A DNA stretch of 64,000 bases from an uncultured Eubacteriales bacterium. Lineage in GTDB: Bacteria > Bacillota > Clostridia > Oscillospirales > CAG-272. Of this stretch, positions 8,805-17,050 are shown one piece after another. The notes beneath the pieces were generated by a model. It ran no database searches. It saw nothing but the letters and a program-made list of their open reading frames with translations, and was not told where the DNA came from. Position numbers and translations under genes: made by a program. Each line of letters begins with the position of its first letter. Within the stretch, counting starts at the first letter, position 1. The stretch spans positions 30,738-94,737 of the forward strand of contig URPL01000005.1 of NCBI GenBank assembly GCA_900549725.1, read 5' to 3'.

Positions 8805-8810
8805 AACAAA

Positions 8811-9839
8811 ATGAACACGGAATTTTTCAATGCCTTGGATCTCCTTGAAAAAGAAAAGGGCATTCCCAAAGAGTATATGTTCGAAAAGGTCGAAGCCGCG
8901 CTCGTCACGGCATTCAAAAAGGAAAAGGGAAACAATTCCATGGTGCGCATCGTGCTGGACCCGAACAAAAAAGACGTGCGCGTTTATGAGCAATGGAATA
9001 TCGTCGAAGAAGTGACCGATCCGCAAACGGAAATCTCTTTGGAAGACGCAAAGAAAATGAACCGCCGCTATGTGCTCGGCGGCGTAGCGGAAGCCGAGCT
9101 GAAAACCAAAACCTTCGGCCGCATCTCCGCGCAGACCGCAAAGCAGGTCATCATTCAGGGCATCCGCGAGGCGGAGCGCGGCATGATGCTGAAAGAATAT
9201 GAAGATAAGCAGGAATCGATCGTTTCCGCAAAGGTGATCAGCGTCGATCCCGATACGGGCAATGCCCTTTTGGATCTCGGAACCAGCCGTGCAACGCTGC
9301 TGCATTCCGAGCAGATCCCCGGTGAGATTCTCCGCCCGGACGAATATGTCAAGGTCTATGTCATGGAGGTCCGCAAGGAATCCTCCCGCGGGCCGCTGGT
9401 CACGCTCTCCCGCACGCATCCCGGCCTTTTGCGCCGCCTGTTTGAAACGGAAGTGCCCGAAATTGCAGACGGCACCGTGGTAATCGAAAACATTGCCCGC
9501 GAAGCCGGCCGCCGCTCCAAGATCGCCGTGCGCTCCACGGATGAAAATGTTGATCCGGTCGGTGCCTGCATCGGAAACCACGGCATGCGTATTTCCCGCA
9601 TTGTGGATGAGCTCTGCGGCGAACGCATCGATGTCATCAAATACAGCGAAGATCCCGAGGAATTCATCGCAAGCGCACTCTCCCCCGCCGTTGTCGATTC
9701 CGTCGAGGTCAGCCAGGAGCGCGACGCCTTGGTATATGTCGCGGCAGACCAGCTCTCCCTTGCCATCGGCAAAGAAGGGCAAAACGCCCGCCTTGCCGCC
9801 CGCCTGACCGGCTATAAGGTCGATATCAAAGCGCGCTGA
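8811..9839 (+). CDS. nusA: Transcription termination/antitermination protein NusA (short form)
   Basis: A 342-residue NusA: N-terminal RNA polymerase-binding domain (MNTEFFNALDLLEKEKG), an S1 domain around 130-200 (SIVSAKVISVDPDTGNALL), and two KH domains (DPVGACIGNHGMRIS and LSLAIGKEGQNARLAARL). The C-terminal acidic repeats of proteobacterial NusA are absent, as is normal in Firmicutes. It starts six bases after the rimP stop with a GGAG site nine bases upstream. Confidence 0.97.
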   Translation: MNTEFFNALDLLEKEKGIPKEYMFEKVEAALVTAFKKEKGNNSMVRIVLDPNKKDVRVYEQWNIVEEVTDPQTEISLEDAKKMNRRYVLGGVAEAELKTKTFGRISAQTAKQVIIQGIREAERGMMLKEYEDKQESIVSAKVISVDPDTGNALLDLGTSRATLLHSEQIPGEILRPDEYVKVYVMEVRKESSRGPLVTLSRTHPGLLRRLFETEVPEIADGTVVIENIAREAGRRSKIAVRSTDENVDPVGACIGNHGMRISRIVDELCGERIDVIKYSEDPEEFIASALSPAVVDSVEVSQERDALVYVAADQLSLAIGKEGQNARLAARLTGYKVDIKAR

Positions 9840-9887
9840 GCGCATCGCGCAGGCAGTATCCGCCAAAAGGAATCAGAGGTCAATGCC

Positions 9888-10181
9888 ATGTCACAGCAAC
9901 CGAAAAAAGAAAAAAAACTGCCGGTGCGCCGCTGTGTCGGCTGCGGAGAGCATAAGGAAAAAACCGCTCTGCTGCGCATCGTGCGCACGCCCGAGGGCGA
10001 AATCGTGCCGGACCGCACAGGAAAGAAAAACGGGCGCGGAGCATATCTTTGCCCAAGCAGCGCCTGCCTGAAAAAAGCGGTAAAGTCGGGGCGTCTTGCA
10101 AGCGGCCTCAATACCGAAATTCCGCAAAGCGTAATGCTGGCGCTGGAAAAGGAGATCGAAAAGCGTGAAGGAACCGAGTAA
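9888..10181 (+). CDS. rnpM: YlxR/RnpM family RNA-binding protein (DUF448)
   Basis: A 97-residue basic protein with the family features RRCVGCGEHKEKTALLRIV (residues 14-32) and NGRGAYLCPSSACL (47-60). YlxR has been renamed RnpM after evidence that it binds and modulates the RNase P RNA. It sits in the conserved slot between nusA and the L7Ae-like gene. Its last 17 bases overlap the next gene. Confidence 0.93.
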   Translation: MSQQPKKEKKLPVRRCVGCGEHKEKTALLRIVRTPEGEIVPDRTGKKNGRGAYLCPSSACLKKAVKSGRLASGLNTEIPQSVMLALEKEIEKREGTE

Positions 10182-10590
10182 GGCACAAAAGCCGCCTGTC
10201 CCCGCGCAGCCCGCCGCCATCCCTGCCGACCCCGCCGCGCGCGCCGCCCTTTTGCGGCAGGCAAAGCAAACAACGCGCGCTGCCGGCATCATCGGCATTG
10301 CCAAAAAGGCGGGCAAGCTCACCGTCGGCACGGAGCTGACCGCCGACGCCGTCCGCGCCGGGCGACCCGGGCGCTGCCCCTATGCCGTATTCTGCGCGCT
10401 GGATGCTTCCGAGGGCACGAAAAAAAGAATTCAAAATTTTTGCAAATATTATGAAATTCCGCTCTATGCGCTCAGCCTCGGGGTTGATGCGCTCGGCAAA
10501 GCCGTCGGAAAAAGCGGCGCCGTCGCCTGCATCGGCGTAACCGATGAAGGGCTTGCCGCGGCAGTGCGTGCCAAAGCATCGGTCAACTGA
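10165..10590 (+). CDS. Ribosomal L7Ae-like protein, YlxQ type
   Basis: A 141-residue protein of the L7Ae/L30e/YlxQ kink-turn-binding fold. After a Pro/Ala-rich N-terminal extension of about 35 residues, unusual for the family, the domain begins at AGIIGIAKKAGKLTVGTEL and runs to the C-terminus, with a central KKRIQNFCKYYEIPL segment. It starts with GTG at 10165, inside ylxR, with AAGGAG ten bases upstream; the overlap implies coupling. Its RNA target is not known from sequence. Confidence 0.88.
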   Translation: MKEPSKAQKPPVPAQPAAIPADPAARAALLRQAKQTTRAAGIIGIAKKAGKLTVGTELTADAVRAGRPGRCPYAVFCALDASEGTKKRIQNFCKYYEIPLYALSLGVDALGKAVGKSGAVACIGVTDEGLAAAVRAKASVN

Positions 10591-10643
10591 CCGCAACCAT
10601 TAACGCAAACATAAGCGGGGCAATCCCGCGGGAGGTGCAATAT

Positions 10644-13139
10644 ATGATTTTAACCCCTAACAACAAGATCAGCTCTATGGCAAAGGATTTCGGTGTGAAA
10701 AACAAAACCATCACCGATCTTCTGGCGCAAAACGGCATTGAGGGAAAAACCCATTCCTCCGTGCTTTCGCCCGAGGAATTCAGCCTTGTGTTTGAGGCGC
10801 TGACCGCGCAGGCTCAGATTACGAATATGGCGGAATACCTCGGCGGTACGGCTGATATTCCGCGCCCGGAGGAAGAAGCTGCCGCAAAGAAAAAAGCGGA
10901 AGAGGAAAAAGCCGCTGCAGAGGCTGCAAAGAAAGCAGCCGAGGAGGAGCAAAAGCGCCGCGCCGCTGCCGAAGCTGCCGCCAAAGAAAAGGCGCAGCAG
11001 GAGGCAAAGAAGCAGGCAGAGCGCTTTGCCAATGCAAATCCGCTGGCAAAAAAGCCGCAGCCAAAGCCGAAGACACAGCAAAGAGAGCAGCCGCAAAAGC
11101 CCTCCACGCTGCGCCAGGGCTCCCGCATGTCCGAAGCTGTTCCCGGTCAGGATACCTCGCGCGTGGGGAAAACGCGCCTGGTCGACACCCGCACCTCCAG
11201 CGTCGATCTGTCCAAATATGATGAAAAGCTTGACCGCTTTGCGCCCGAACAGGCAGGCAACATTTCCGGCGGAAAACAAAAGCTGAAAAAGCAGAATAAG
11301 AAAACCGTTTACGATAAAAAGCGCGATAAGGAAAAAGAGCGTGAAGCGCTTGCAAAAATGCGCCGCGAAGCTGCGGAGAAATCCAAGCGCACGCCCGCTC
11401 AGATCACCATCGGCGAAGAAATCGCCGTCAACGAGCTTGCATCGCTTTTGCATGTCACCTCTGCCGTCGTGATCAAAAAGCTGATCGGTCTTGGCATCAT
11501 GGCGACCGCAAACCAGGTCATCGATTTCGATACCGCTTTCCTCATTGCCGATGAAATGGGCTGCAAGGCGCAGAAGGCTGTCGTCGTCACTATCGAAGAG
11601 CGTCTCTTCGACGAAAGCGAGGACGCGCCCGAGACCCTTGTCCCGCGTGACCCGATCGTATGCGTTATGGGCCATGTCGACCACGGCAAAACCTCCCTGC
11701 TCGACGCCATCCGCCATACCTCCGTCACCGCAGGCGAAGCGGGCGGTATCACCCAGGCGATCGGCGCATACCGCGTTTCCATTTCCGGCAAGGAAATCAC
11801 CTTCTTAGATACCCCGGGGCATGAAGCCTTCACGGCAATGCGTGCCCGCGGCGCGCAGGCGACCGATATCGCCATTCTGGTCGTCGCCGCCGACGACGGT
11901 ATCATGCCGCAGACCGTGGAAGCCATCAACCATGCCAAGGCTGCCGGCGTGCCGATCATCGTCGCCATCAACAAAATGGATAAACCCACGGCGAACCCCG
12001 ATATGGTCAAGCAAAACCTCACACAATATGACCTGGTGCCCGAGGAATGGGGCGGAGATACCATCTGCGTGCCCGTTTCCGCGCTGACGAAAAAGGGCAT
12101 TCCCGAGCTGCTTGAAATGGTGCTGCTCGTCGCCGATATGAAAGAACTGCGCGCCAACCCGAACCGCCGGGCAAAGGGCGTCGTGATCGAAAGCCGCCTG
12201 GATAAGGGCCGCGGCCCCGTTGCAACGGTGCTTGTGCAAAACGGCACGCTGCATTCTGGCGATGTCGTCATCGCAGGAACCGCAGTCGGCCGCGTACGCG
12301 CCATGATGGACGATAAGGGCAAAAATGTCAAAACGGCAGGCCCCTCCGTTCCCGTGGAAATTACCGGTCTTTCCGAAATTCCGGATGCAGGCGATGAATT
12401 TGCCGCCGTGGAAGACGAGCGCATGGCGCGCGAGCTGGCTGACCGCCGCCGCAACGAGCAGAAGGAAGCACAGTTCAAAGCAAATTCCAAGGTCAACCTG
12501 GACGATCTGTTCGCGCAGATCTCCGACGGCGTCAAGGATCTCAACATCATCATCAAAGCGGATGTCGACGGCTCCGCGCAGGCGGTGCGCGCCTCCCTTG
12601 AAAAGCTCTCCAACGATGAGGTCAAGGTCCGCATCATTCACACAGGCGTCGGCGGCATCACCGAGAGCGATGTCATGCTGGCTGCCGCTTCCAATGCCAT
12701 CATCGTCGGCTTCAATGTCCGCCCGGATAAGACCGCAATCGATTCCGCCGCTGCACAAAAGGTCGATGTGCGCACATACCGCATCATCTATGAGTGCATT
12801 GAAGAGATTGAGGCTGCCATGAAGGGCATGCTCGCCCCCACCTATCGCGAGGTCGTGCTCGGCCATGCCGAGGTGCGCCAAACCATCCGCGTTCCCGGCG
12901 TCGGCACCATTGCCGGCTCGTATGTGCAGGACGGCAAGGTTTCCAGAAATGCGCAGATCCGCGTGGTCCGCGAGGGCGTTGTTATCTTTGAGGATAAGAT
13001 TTCCTCCCTCAAGCGCTTCAAGGACGATGCCAAGGAAGTCGCCCAGGGCTTTGAATGCGGAATCGGATTGGAACGCTTCAACGATATCAAGGAAGGCGAC
13101 ATTCTCGAAGCATTCATCATGGAAGAAGTCGCCCGCTGA
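10644..13139 (+). CDS. infB: Translation initiation factor IF-2
   Basis: An 831-residue IF-2: N-terminal IF2_N helix bundle (MAKDFGVKNKTITDLLAQNG), a long Ala/Glu/Lys/Gln-rich linker (about 75-230), a second IF2_N module near 255, and the G domain with G1 GHVDHGKTS at about 343, G3 DTPGHE and G4 NKMD. Domains II, III and C2 follow, ending EGDILEAFIMEEVAR. IF-2 brings initiator tRNA to the ribosome. The GGGAGG site eight bases upstream selects ATG 10644; an in-frame GTG at 10635 overlaps that site. rbfA, which often follows, is absent: a terminator comes instead. Confidence 0.97.
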   Translation: MILTPNNKISSMAKDFGVKNKTITDLLAQNGIEGKTHSSVLSPEEFSLVFEALTAQAQITNMAEYLGGTADIPRPEEEAAAKKKAEEEKAAAEAAKKAAEEEQKRRAAAEAAAKEKAQQEAKKQAERFANANPLAKKPQPKPKTQQREQPQKPSTLRQGSRMSEAVPGQDTSRVGKTRLVDTRTSSVDLSKYDEKLDRFAPEQAGNISGGKQKLKKQNKKTVYDKKRDKEKEREALAKMRREAAEKSKRTPAQITIGEEIAVNELASLLHVTSAVVIKKLIGLGIMATANQVIDFDTAFLIADEMGCKAQKAVVVTIEERLFDESEDAPETLVPRDPIVCVMGHVDHGKTSLLDAIRHTSVTAGEAGGITQAIGAYRVSISGKEITFLDTPGHEAFTAMRARGAQATDIAILVVAADDGIMPQTVEAINHAKAAGVPIIVAINKMDKPTANPDMVKQNLTQYDLVPEEWGGDTICVPVSALTKKGIPELLEMVLLVADMKELRANPNRRAKGVVIESRLDKGRGPVATVLVQNGTLHSGDVVIAGTAVGRVRAMMDDKGKNVKTAGPSVPVEITGLSEIPDAGDEFAAVEDERMARELADRRRNEQKEAQFKANSKVNLDDLFAQISDGVKDLNIIIKADVDGSAQAVRASLEKLSNDEVKVRIIHTGVGGITESDVMLAAASNAIIVGFNVRPDKTAIDSAAAQKVDVRTYRIIYECIEEIEAAMKGMLAPTYREVVLGHAEVRQTIRVPGVGTIAGSYVQDGKVSRNAQIRVVREGVVIFEDKISSLKRFKDDAKEVAQGFECGIGLERFNDIKEGDILEAFIMEEVAR

Positions 13140-13160
13140 ACCCCGTTTTATAAGTAAAAA

Positions 13161-13190
13161 GCCGGCACCCGCTCGGGTGCCGGCTTTCTC
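13161..13190. terminator. Terminator between infB and the GDPD gene
   Basis: GCCGGCACCC (13161-13170) pairs with GGGTGCCGGC (13175-13184) around GCTC, with A-run before and TTTCTC after. It can serve both convergent genes. Confidence 0.85.
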
Positions 13191-13211
13191 CGTGCCGTTT
13201 TTCTGCGCGGC

Positions 13212-13937
13212 TCAGCCGTGCAGCTCGTTTGAGGTGAGATAGTCCGCGCCCTTTGCGCAAAGGCGCTTTGCAAGGTCGGGGTCGTTCACCGTCCAGCAGT
13301 TGATCGCGCAGCCCTGCGCGCGCAGGCGCCGCGCCGCAGCGGCGGTCAGCTTATCGCCGCGGATATCAAGATCAAAGCGGTTTTCCCGCAGAAACGCAAG
13401 CACATTGGCATGCGGCGTTTTTTGCGTTAAAAACTGTGCCGGCTGCTGCGGCAAAAGCTTGCGCAGCGCCAAAAGATTTTCCGGATAAAACGAAATGAAA
13501 ATCGTTTTTTCCAGCATGTCGCACTGCTTTGCAGCATCCGCAATACCCGCAACATGGCATGCCTGCATCGATTCCTTGAGCTCAAGCACCGCCCATTTTT
13601 CGTATGCGCGGCAAATTTCAAAATAATCCGAAAGCTCCGGCAGGCGCAGCGCCTCATTCACCTTGCCCGTGTGCAGATCGATCTGCCCCAGCGCCCGCAA
13701 AACGGATGCCTCCGTTTGCTCAATGATATGGTGCTCGCCGCACATGCGATAGGTATCGCTGTCATGATGCATCAGATATGCCCCGTCCTTTGTCACATGC
13801 ACATCCGATTCGATCGCGAAAAAGCCCTTCTCTTTCCCCGCCGCCACAAATGCGGCGCAGGTATTTTCCGTCTCCCGGGCGGAAAAGCCGCGATGCGCGA
13901 CCCATTTCACATTGCATTCATCCCGATTGAGTTTCAT
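13212..13937 (-). CDS. Glycerophosphodiester phosphodiesterase family protein
   Basis: A 241-residue GDPD TIM barrel with the catalytic start AHRGFSARETENT (H15, R16, E23 region), DVHVTKDGAYLMHHD (metal-binding Asp and catalytic His) and the C-terminal CINCWTVNDPDLAKRL motif. Such enzymes hydrolyse glycerophosphodiesters to glycerol 3-phosphate and an alcohol. No signal peptide, so cytoplasmic. AAAGGAG lies a normal distance before the ATG. Transcribed toward infB with a shared terminator. Confidence 0.93.
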   Translation of the reverse strand: MKLNRDECNVKWVAHRGFSARETENTCAAFVAAGKEKGFFAIESDVHVTKDGAYLMHHDSDTYRMCGEHHIIEQTEASVLRALGQIDLHTGKVNEALRLPELSDYFEICRAYEKWAVLELKESMQACHVAGIADAAKQCDMLEKTIFISFYPENLLALRKLLPQQPAQFLTQKTPHANVLAFLRENRFDLDIRGDKLTAAAARRLRAQGCAINCWTVNDPDLAKRLCAKGADYLTSNELHG

Positions 13938-13961
13938 GCGTTTCTCCTTTGCTCCTCCGTG

Positions 13962-13997
13962 AAAAACAGGGGGCGCCGCAGTCCGCAGGCTCCCCCT
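13962..13997 (-). terminator. Terminator after the CD1247-type gene
   Basis: On the minus strand GGGGGAGCC (13996-13988) pairs with GGCGCCCCC (13977-13969), one internal mismatch, followed by TGTTTTTC. Confidence 0.75.
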
Positions 13998-14023
13998 TGT
14001 TTCATTGATTTTCGTCTGATTGC

Positions 14024-14446
14024 TTATTTGCAGTGCTCGCAGCCGCAGCCGTCCTCGTCGTCATCGTCCTCGCAGCCGCAGTCGCAAACGCAGGAAAATT
14101 CCTGGCCGCATGCGGGGCAGATGATGTGCTCGGGATCGATCGATTCGTCAAAATAGACCTCTTCGCCGCAATGCGGGCACTCGATCTCGACGAAATCATC
14201 ATCGTCGTCCTCCTCGTCGTCCTCTTCGCCGTACAGATCCTCTTCCACAGCGCCCAGATCCTCATCCAGCTCTTCGACATATTCGCTCAGCGTAGCGGTT
14301 TCGTCCTCCAAATCGGAAACGGAGAGCGCCAGATCATCCATCATATCGATGATGCCGGCAATCAGCTTGCCCTCATTGGTGTTTTTGTCAAAATTCATAC
14401 CGTCCATCAAGCCCTTGAGATAAGCAGCTTTTTCTGTCAGATTCAT
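14024..14446 (-). CDS. CD1247 N-terminal domain protein with C-terminal zinc-ribbon-like tail
   Basis: A 140-residue acidic protein. Residues 1-75 match the Clostridia CD1247-type domain (LTEKAAYLKGLMDGMNF, then EGKLIAGIIDMMDDLALSV and DLEDETATLSEYVEELDEDL), predicted to be a coiled coil. A run of Asp/Glu follows, then CPHCGEEVYF and CPACGQEF, a four-cysteine ribbon, and a Cys/Asp tail (CVCDCGCEDDDDEDGCGCEHC). The ATG at 14446 has GGATGG eight bases upstream; the in-frame ATG at 14458 touches that site. Function unknown in the family. It follows efp by 46 bases and likely shares its promoter. Confidence 0.82.
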   Translation of the reverse strand: MNLTEKAAYLKGLMDGMNFDKNTNEGKLIAGIIDMMDDLALSVSDLEDETATLSEYVEELDEDLGAVEEDLYGEEDDEEDDDDDFVEIECPHCGEEVYFDESIDPEHIICPACGQEFSCVCDCGCEDDDDEDGCGCEHCK

Positions 14447-14492
14447 AGTCTTTTCCATCCTTTCAGATTTTTTATTTCGGGTTTTTGCGGGT

Positions 14493-15050
14493 TTATGCTC
14501 TTTCAAGATATTCGCCCGTGCGGGTATCAATGCGGATCATAGTGTCAACATCGATGAACAGCGGCACCTTGATCACGGCGCCGGTTTCCAGCGTTGCCGG
14601 CTTTGTTGTGCCGGTCGCCGTATCGCCCTTGAAGCCGGGCTCGGTGTCCACAACCTTCAGCTCGACAAATGTCGGCGGCTCAACGGAGAAGACCTTGCCC
14701 TTATAGGAAACGATCTTGCACATCATTTCTTCCTTGACGAACTTGAAGCTGTCCGGCAGAACATCGCTGTTCAGCGGAATCATATCATAGGTCTCCATAT
14801 CCATGAAGTAGTAAAGATCGCCGTCGTTATAGGAATACTGCATTTCCTTGCGCTCAATGCGCGCCGGCTCAAATTTATCGGTCGGGCTGAATGTACGCTC
14901 GGTGACTGCGCCGGTGATGACATTCTTCAGCTTTGTTCTGACAAATGCCGCCCCTTTGCCGGGTTTGACATGCTGGAACTCCACAACCTGCAAAACATTG
15001 CCGTCCAGCTCAAATGTCACGCCGTTCTTAAAATCGCCTGCGATTACCAT
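14493..15050 (-). CDS. efp: Translation elongation factor P
   Basis: A 185-residue EF-P with three beta-barrel domains. The loop VKPGKGAAFVRTK carries K32, the residue that reaches the peptidyl-transferase centre and is modified in some bacteria. It ends with the family signature VDTMIRIDTRTGEYLERA. EF-P relieves ribosome stalling at polyproline stretches. GGAGG lies six bases before the ATG. A strong promoter sits just upstream. The gene follows an M24 peptidase, as in Bacillus (yqhT-efp). Confidence 0.97.
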   Translation of the reverse strand: MVIAGDFKNGVTFELDGNVLQVVEFQHVKPGKGAAFVRTKLKNVITGAVTERTFSPTDKFEPARIERKEMQYSYNDGDLYYFMDMETYDMIPLNSDVLPDSFKFVKEEMMCKIVSYKGKVFSVEPPTFVELKVVDTEPGFKGDTATGTTKPATLETGAVIKVPLFIDVDTMIRIDTRTGEYLERA

Positions 15051-15102
15051 AGTATACCTCCAAAGCTTTCAAAAATCCGAACTTTATCATAATACACCGT
15101 AT

Positions 15103-15131
15103 ATTATAGCAGATATCCGCCCGCATTGCAA
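15103..15131 (-). promoter_or_regulatory. Sigma-A-like promoter of efp
   Basis: Minus strand: TTGCAA (15126-15131), a 17-base spacer, and TATAAT (15103-15108) preceded by TGC. Confidence 0.8.
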
Positions 15132-15208
15132 GGGCTCTGCAAAATTTTCGGGGCAGGCGGCGCTGTTTTTTTCCGCTTTTTTCCCGAAAAGTGCCCGTTT
15201 CTCCGCAA

Positions 15209-16282
15209 TCAGAGAATGATCAGTTCCTTCGGGCTCCTTGTGATTGCTTCCGCGCCGCCGTCATGAATGAGCACCATGTCCTCAATGCGCACCCCGTATT
15301 TTCCCGCCAGATAAATGCCGGGCTCACAGGTCACAACATCGCCGTCCTCCAAAATATCCTGCGGCTTGCATGCGGGAGAGAGGCGGGGATTTTCATGGAT
15401 ATAAAGGCCGACCCCATGCCCCAGCGAATGCCCGAACGCACCCTCGTATCCGTTTTGATTGATATAATCGCGGGCGATGCGGTCCGCCTCAAAGCAGCTC
15501 TTATGCCAATCGATATATTCCAGCGCCAGCTCCTGCGCGCGGCGCACCGTGTCGTAAAGGCGGCGCATTTCGCCGTCCACCGCGCCCGTTGCGACCGTGC
15601 GCGTCATGTCGGAGCAATAGCCCTTGTAGGTGCAGCCGAAATCCATGGTCAGAAAGCCGGGCTCCAGCCTGCGGTTTTCCGGCTCGCCGTGCGGCAGGGA
15701 GCTCTTCTTGCCGCTGACGCAGATAATATCAAACGAAGCGCGCTCCGCGCCGTTTTTCCGCATGAAAAATTCCAGCTCCAGGGCAATTTCCGTTTCCGTG
15801 CGCTCCGGCGTGATAAAATTGAGAATATGCGCAAAGGCCGCGTCCGTGATCGCCTGTGCGCGGCGGATGCATTCGCGCTCGGCGTCCGTTTTGAAGCGGC
15901 GCTGCCCCTCGATCAGATCCCCGATGGGCAAAAAGTTCATGCCGGGCATGGCGATGCGCGTCTTTTGCAGCGCGTCCACGGTCATATAGCGGTCCTCATA
16001 TCCGAGATTCTTCACGCCCGCATTTTGCAGCGTGCTGTGCAGAAAGCTGATTGCGGATTTATCGAAAATTTCAAAATCGCGGGCTGCGGCAGAGCCGTTT
16101 GCCGCCTCGATATAGCGAAAATCCGTAAACAGCCATGCCTTCTCCCTGCCGATCACCACATGCCCGTCGCAGAAATTGAAGCCGGAAAGATAATACTGAT
16201 GCACCGGATTTTCCACCAGCACCGCATCCATCCCGGCAGGCATTCTCTCTCTGATTTTGCACAAAATTTCATGATTGTCCAT
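15209..16282 (-). CDS. M24 family aminopeptidase P / Xaa-Pro dipeptidase
   Basis: A 357-residue cytoplasmic peptidase: creatinase N-domain (residues 1-125), then the pita-bread catalytic domain with metal ligands in LTMDFGCTYKGYCSDMTRT (two Asp), FGHSLGHGVGL (His), VTCEPGIYL (Glu) and GVRIEDMVL (Glu). Members remove the N-terminal residue before proline. AAGGAGATAAAAAGC precedes the ATG. The pairing with efp, a factor for proline-rich translation, is conserved in Firmicutes. Confidence 0.93.
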   Translation of the reverse strand: MDNHEILCKIRERMPAGMDAVLVENPVHQYYLSGFNFCDGHVVIGREKAWLFTDFRYIEAANGSAAARDFEIFDKSAISFLHSTLQNAGVKNLGYEDRYMTVDALQKTRIAMPGMNFLPIGDLIEGQRRFKTDAERECIRRAQAITDAAFAHILNFITPERTETEIALELEFFMRKNGAERASFDIICVSGKKSSLPHGEPENRRLEPGFLTMDFGCTYKGYCSDMTRTVATGAVDGEMRRLYDTVRRAQELALEYIDWHKSCFEADRIARDYINQNGYEGAFGHSLGHGVGLYIHENPRLSPACKPQDILEDGDVVTCEPGIYLAGKYGVRIEDMVLIHDGGAEAITRSPKELIIL

Positions 16283-16324
16283 TGCTTTTTATCTCCTTCT
16301 GTTAAGTCTTCGTTTTTCCGTCGC

Positions 16325-16906
16325 TCATCGGATGATTTCGGCATCGGCCATTTCCGTGATCTGCGTATAGACCGGTTCCTCCGCACTCTCGCAGGGCTCC
16401 ACGCAAAGGGAAAGATGCGTGTGCTCCATATCCGCGCCCCGCAGCTCCACAAAATAAACAAGATCCAGCGTGCCGCCTGCGGCGGAAAGGGAGTTGCTCA
16501 CTTTGGCAGCCACCGTGCAAAGCTCAAACGAAAAATAATCCGTTTCGTAAAAGGTCACATGCCTCTGCTGCGGCTCAAAGGTCATTGCGGTGGAAACGGC
16601 GCCGCTGCGCATCAGCGTGATTCTTTGCGGCGCATCCAGATCAAACAGCAGCTGCGTTGTTGTCCCTTCCATGCCGCTTGTCTGCGGCTCCGCATAGCTC
16701 AGCGTCAGGCGGCCGTCCTCAACCGCCAGCGTGCCGCGCACCATAAAATTCGTTTCGCTGTGCTCCGCGCCGAGCAGCTCCTGTGAGGCAAGCGCCAAGA
16801 GCTGCTCCTCCTTCGCTCCGGAAAACAGCGAAAGCGGCGAATCGGCGCAAAGCTGCACCGAGCGCAGCGTGATTGTCACCGGGACGATCTGCATTTTTTC
16901 CGACAT
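16325..16906 (-). CDS. DUF1934 family beta-barrel protein
   Basis: A 193-residue protein. The first part (VPVTITLRSVQLCADSP) and the following strands (TTTQLLFDLDAPQRITLMRSG, HVTFYETDYFSFELCTVAAKV) match DUF1934, a small calycin-like beta barrel of about 140 residues, with extra length here at the C-terminus. Cytoplasmic; no known function. The start at 16906 has GGAGAAAGAG upstream. A promoter overlaps the end of spoIID. 42 bases separate it from the M24 peptidase gene. Confidence 0.78.
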   Translation of the reverse strand: MSEKMQIVPVTITLRSVQLCADSPLSLFSGAKEEQLLALASQELLGAEHSETNFMVRGTLAVEDGRLTLSYAEPQTSGMEGTTTQLLFDLDAPQRITLMRSGAVSTAMTFEPQQRHVTFYETDYFSFELCTVAAKVSNSLSAAGGTLDLVYFVELRGADMEHTHLSLCVEPCESAEEPVYTQITEMADAEIIR

Positions 16907-17021
16907 ATTTTTTCTCTTTCTCCGCGGGCCCGATATCTCCCGCGGCATTTGTCACATCAAAATTTCCGCCGAAACAACGGCGCTTTGCGCCGCGGTCCCG
17001 GGCTGGGGTTTCACCTTATAA

Positions 17022-17050
17022 AATATACCACAAAGAAAGCGCCCTGTCAA
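17022..17050 (-). promoter_or_regulatory. Sigma-A-like promoter of the DUF1934-M24 peptidase pair
   Basis: Minus strand: TTGACA (17045-17050), a 17-base spacer, and TATATT (17022-17027) preceded by TGG. The -35 overlaps the last codons of spoIID. Confidence 0.75.

Noticed and set aside
13842..14300. Possible CRISPR-like or tandem repeat in the GTCGTC-rich stretch near 14050-14300
   Set aside because: It is the acidic Asp/Glu codon run of the CD1247-type protein; no spacers or fixed-length repeats.
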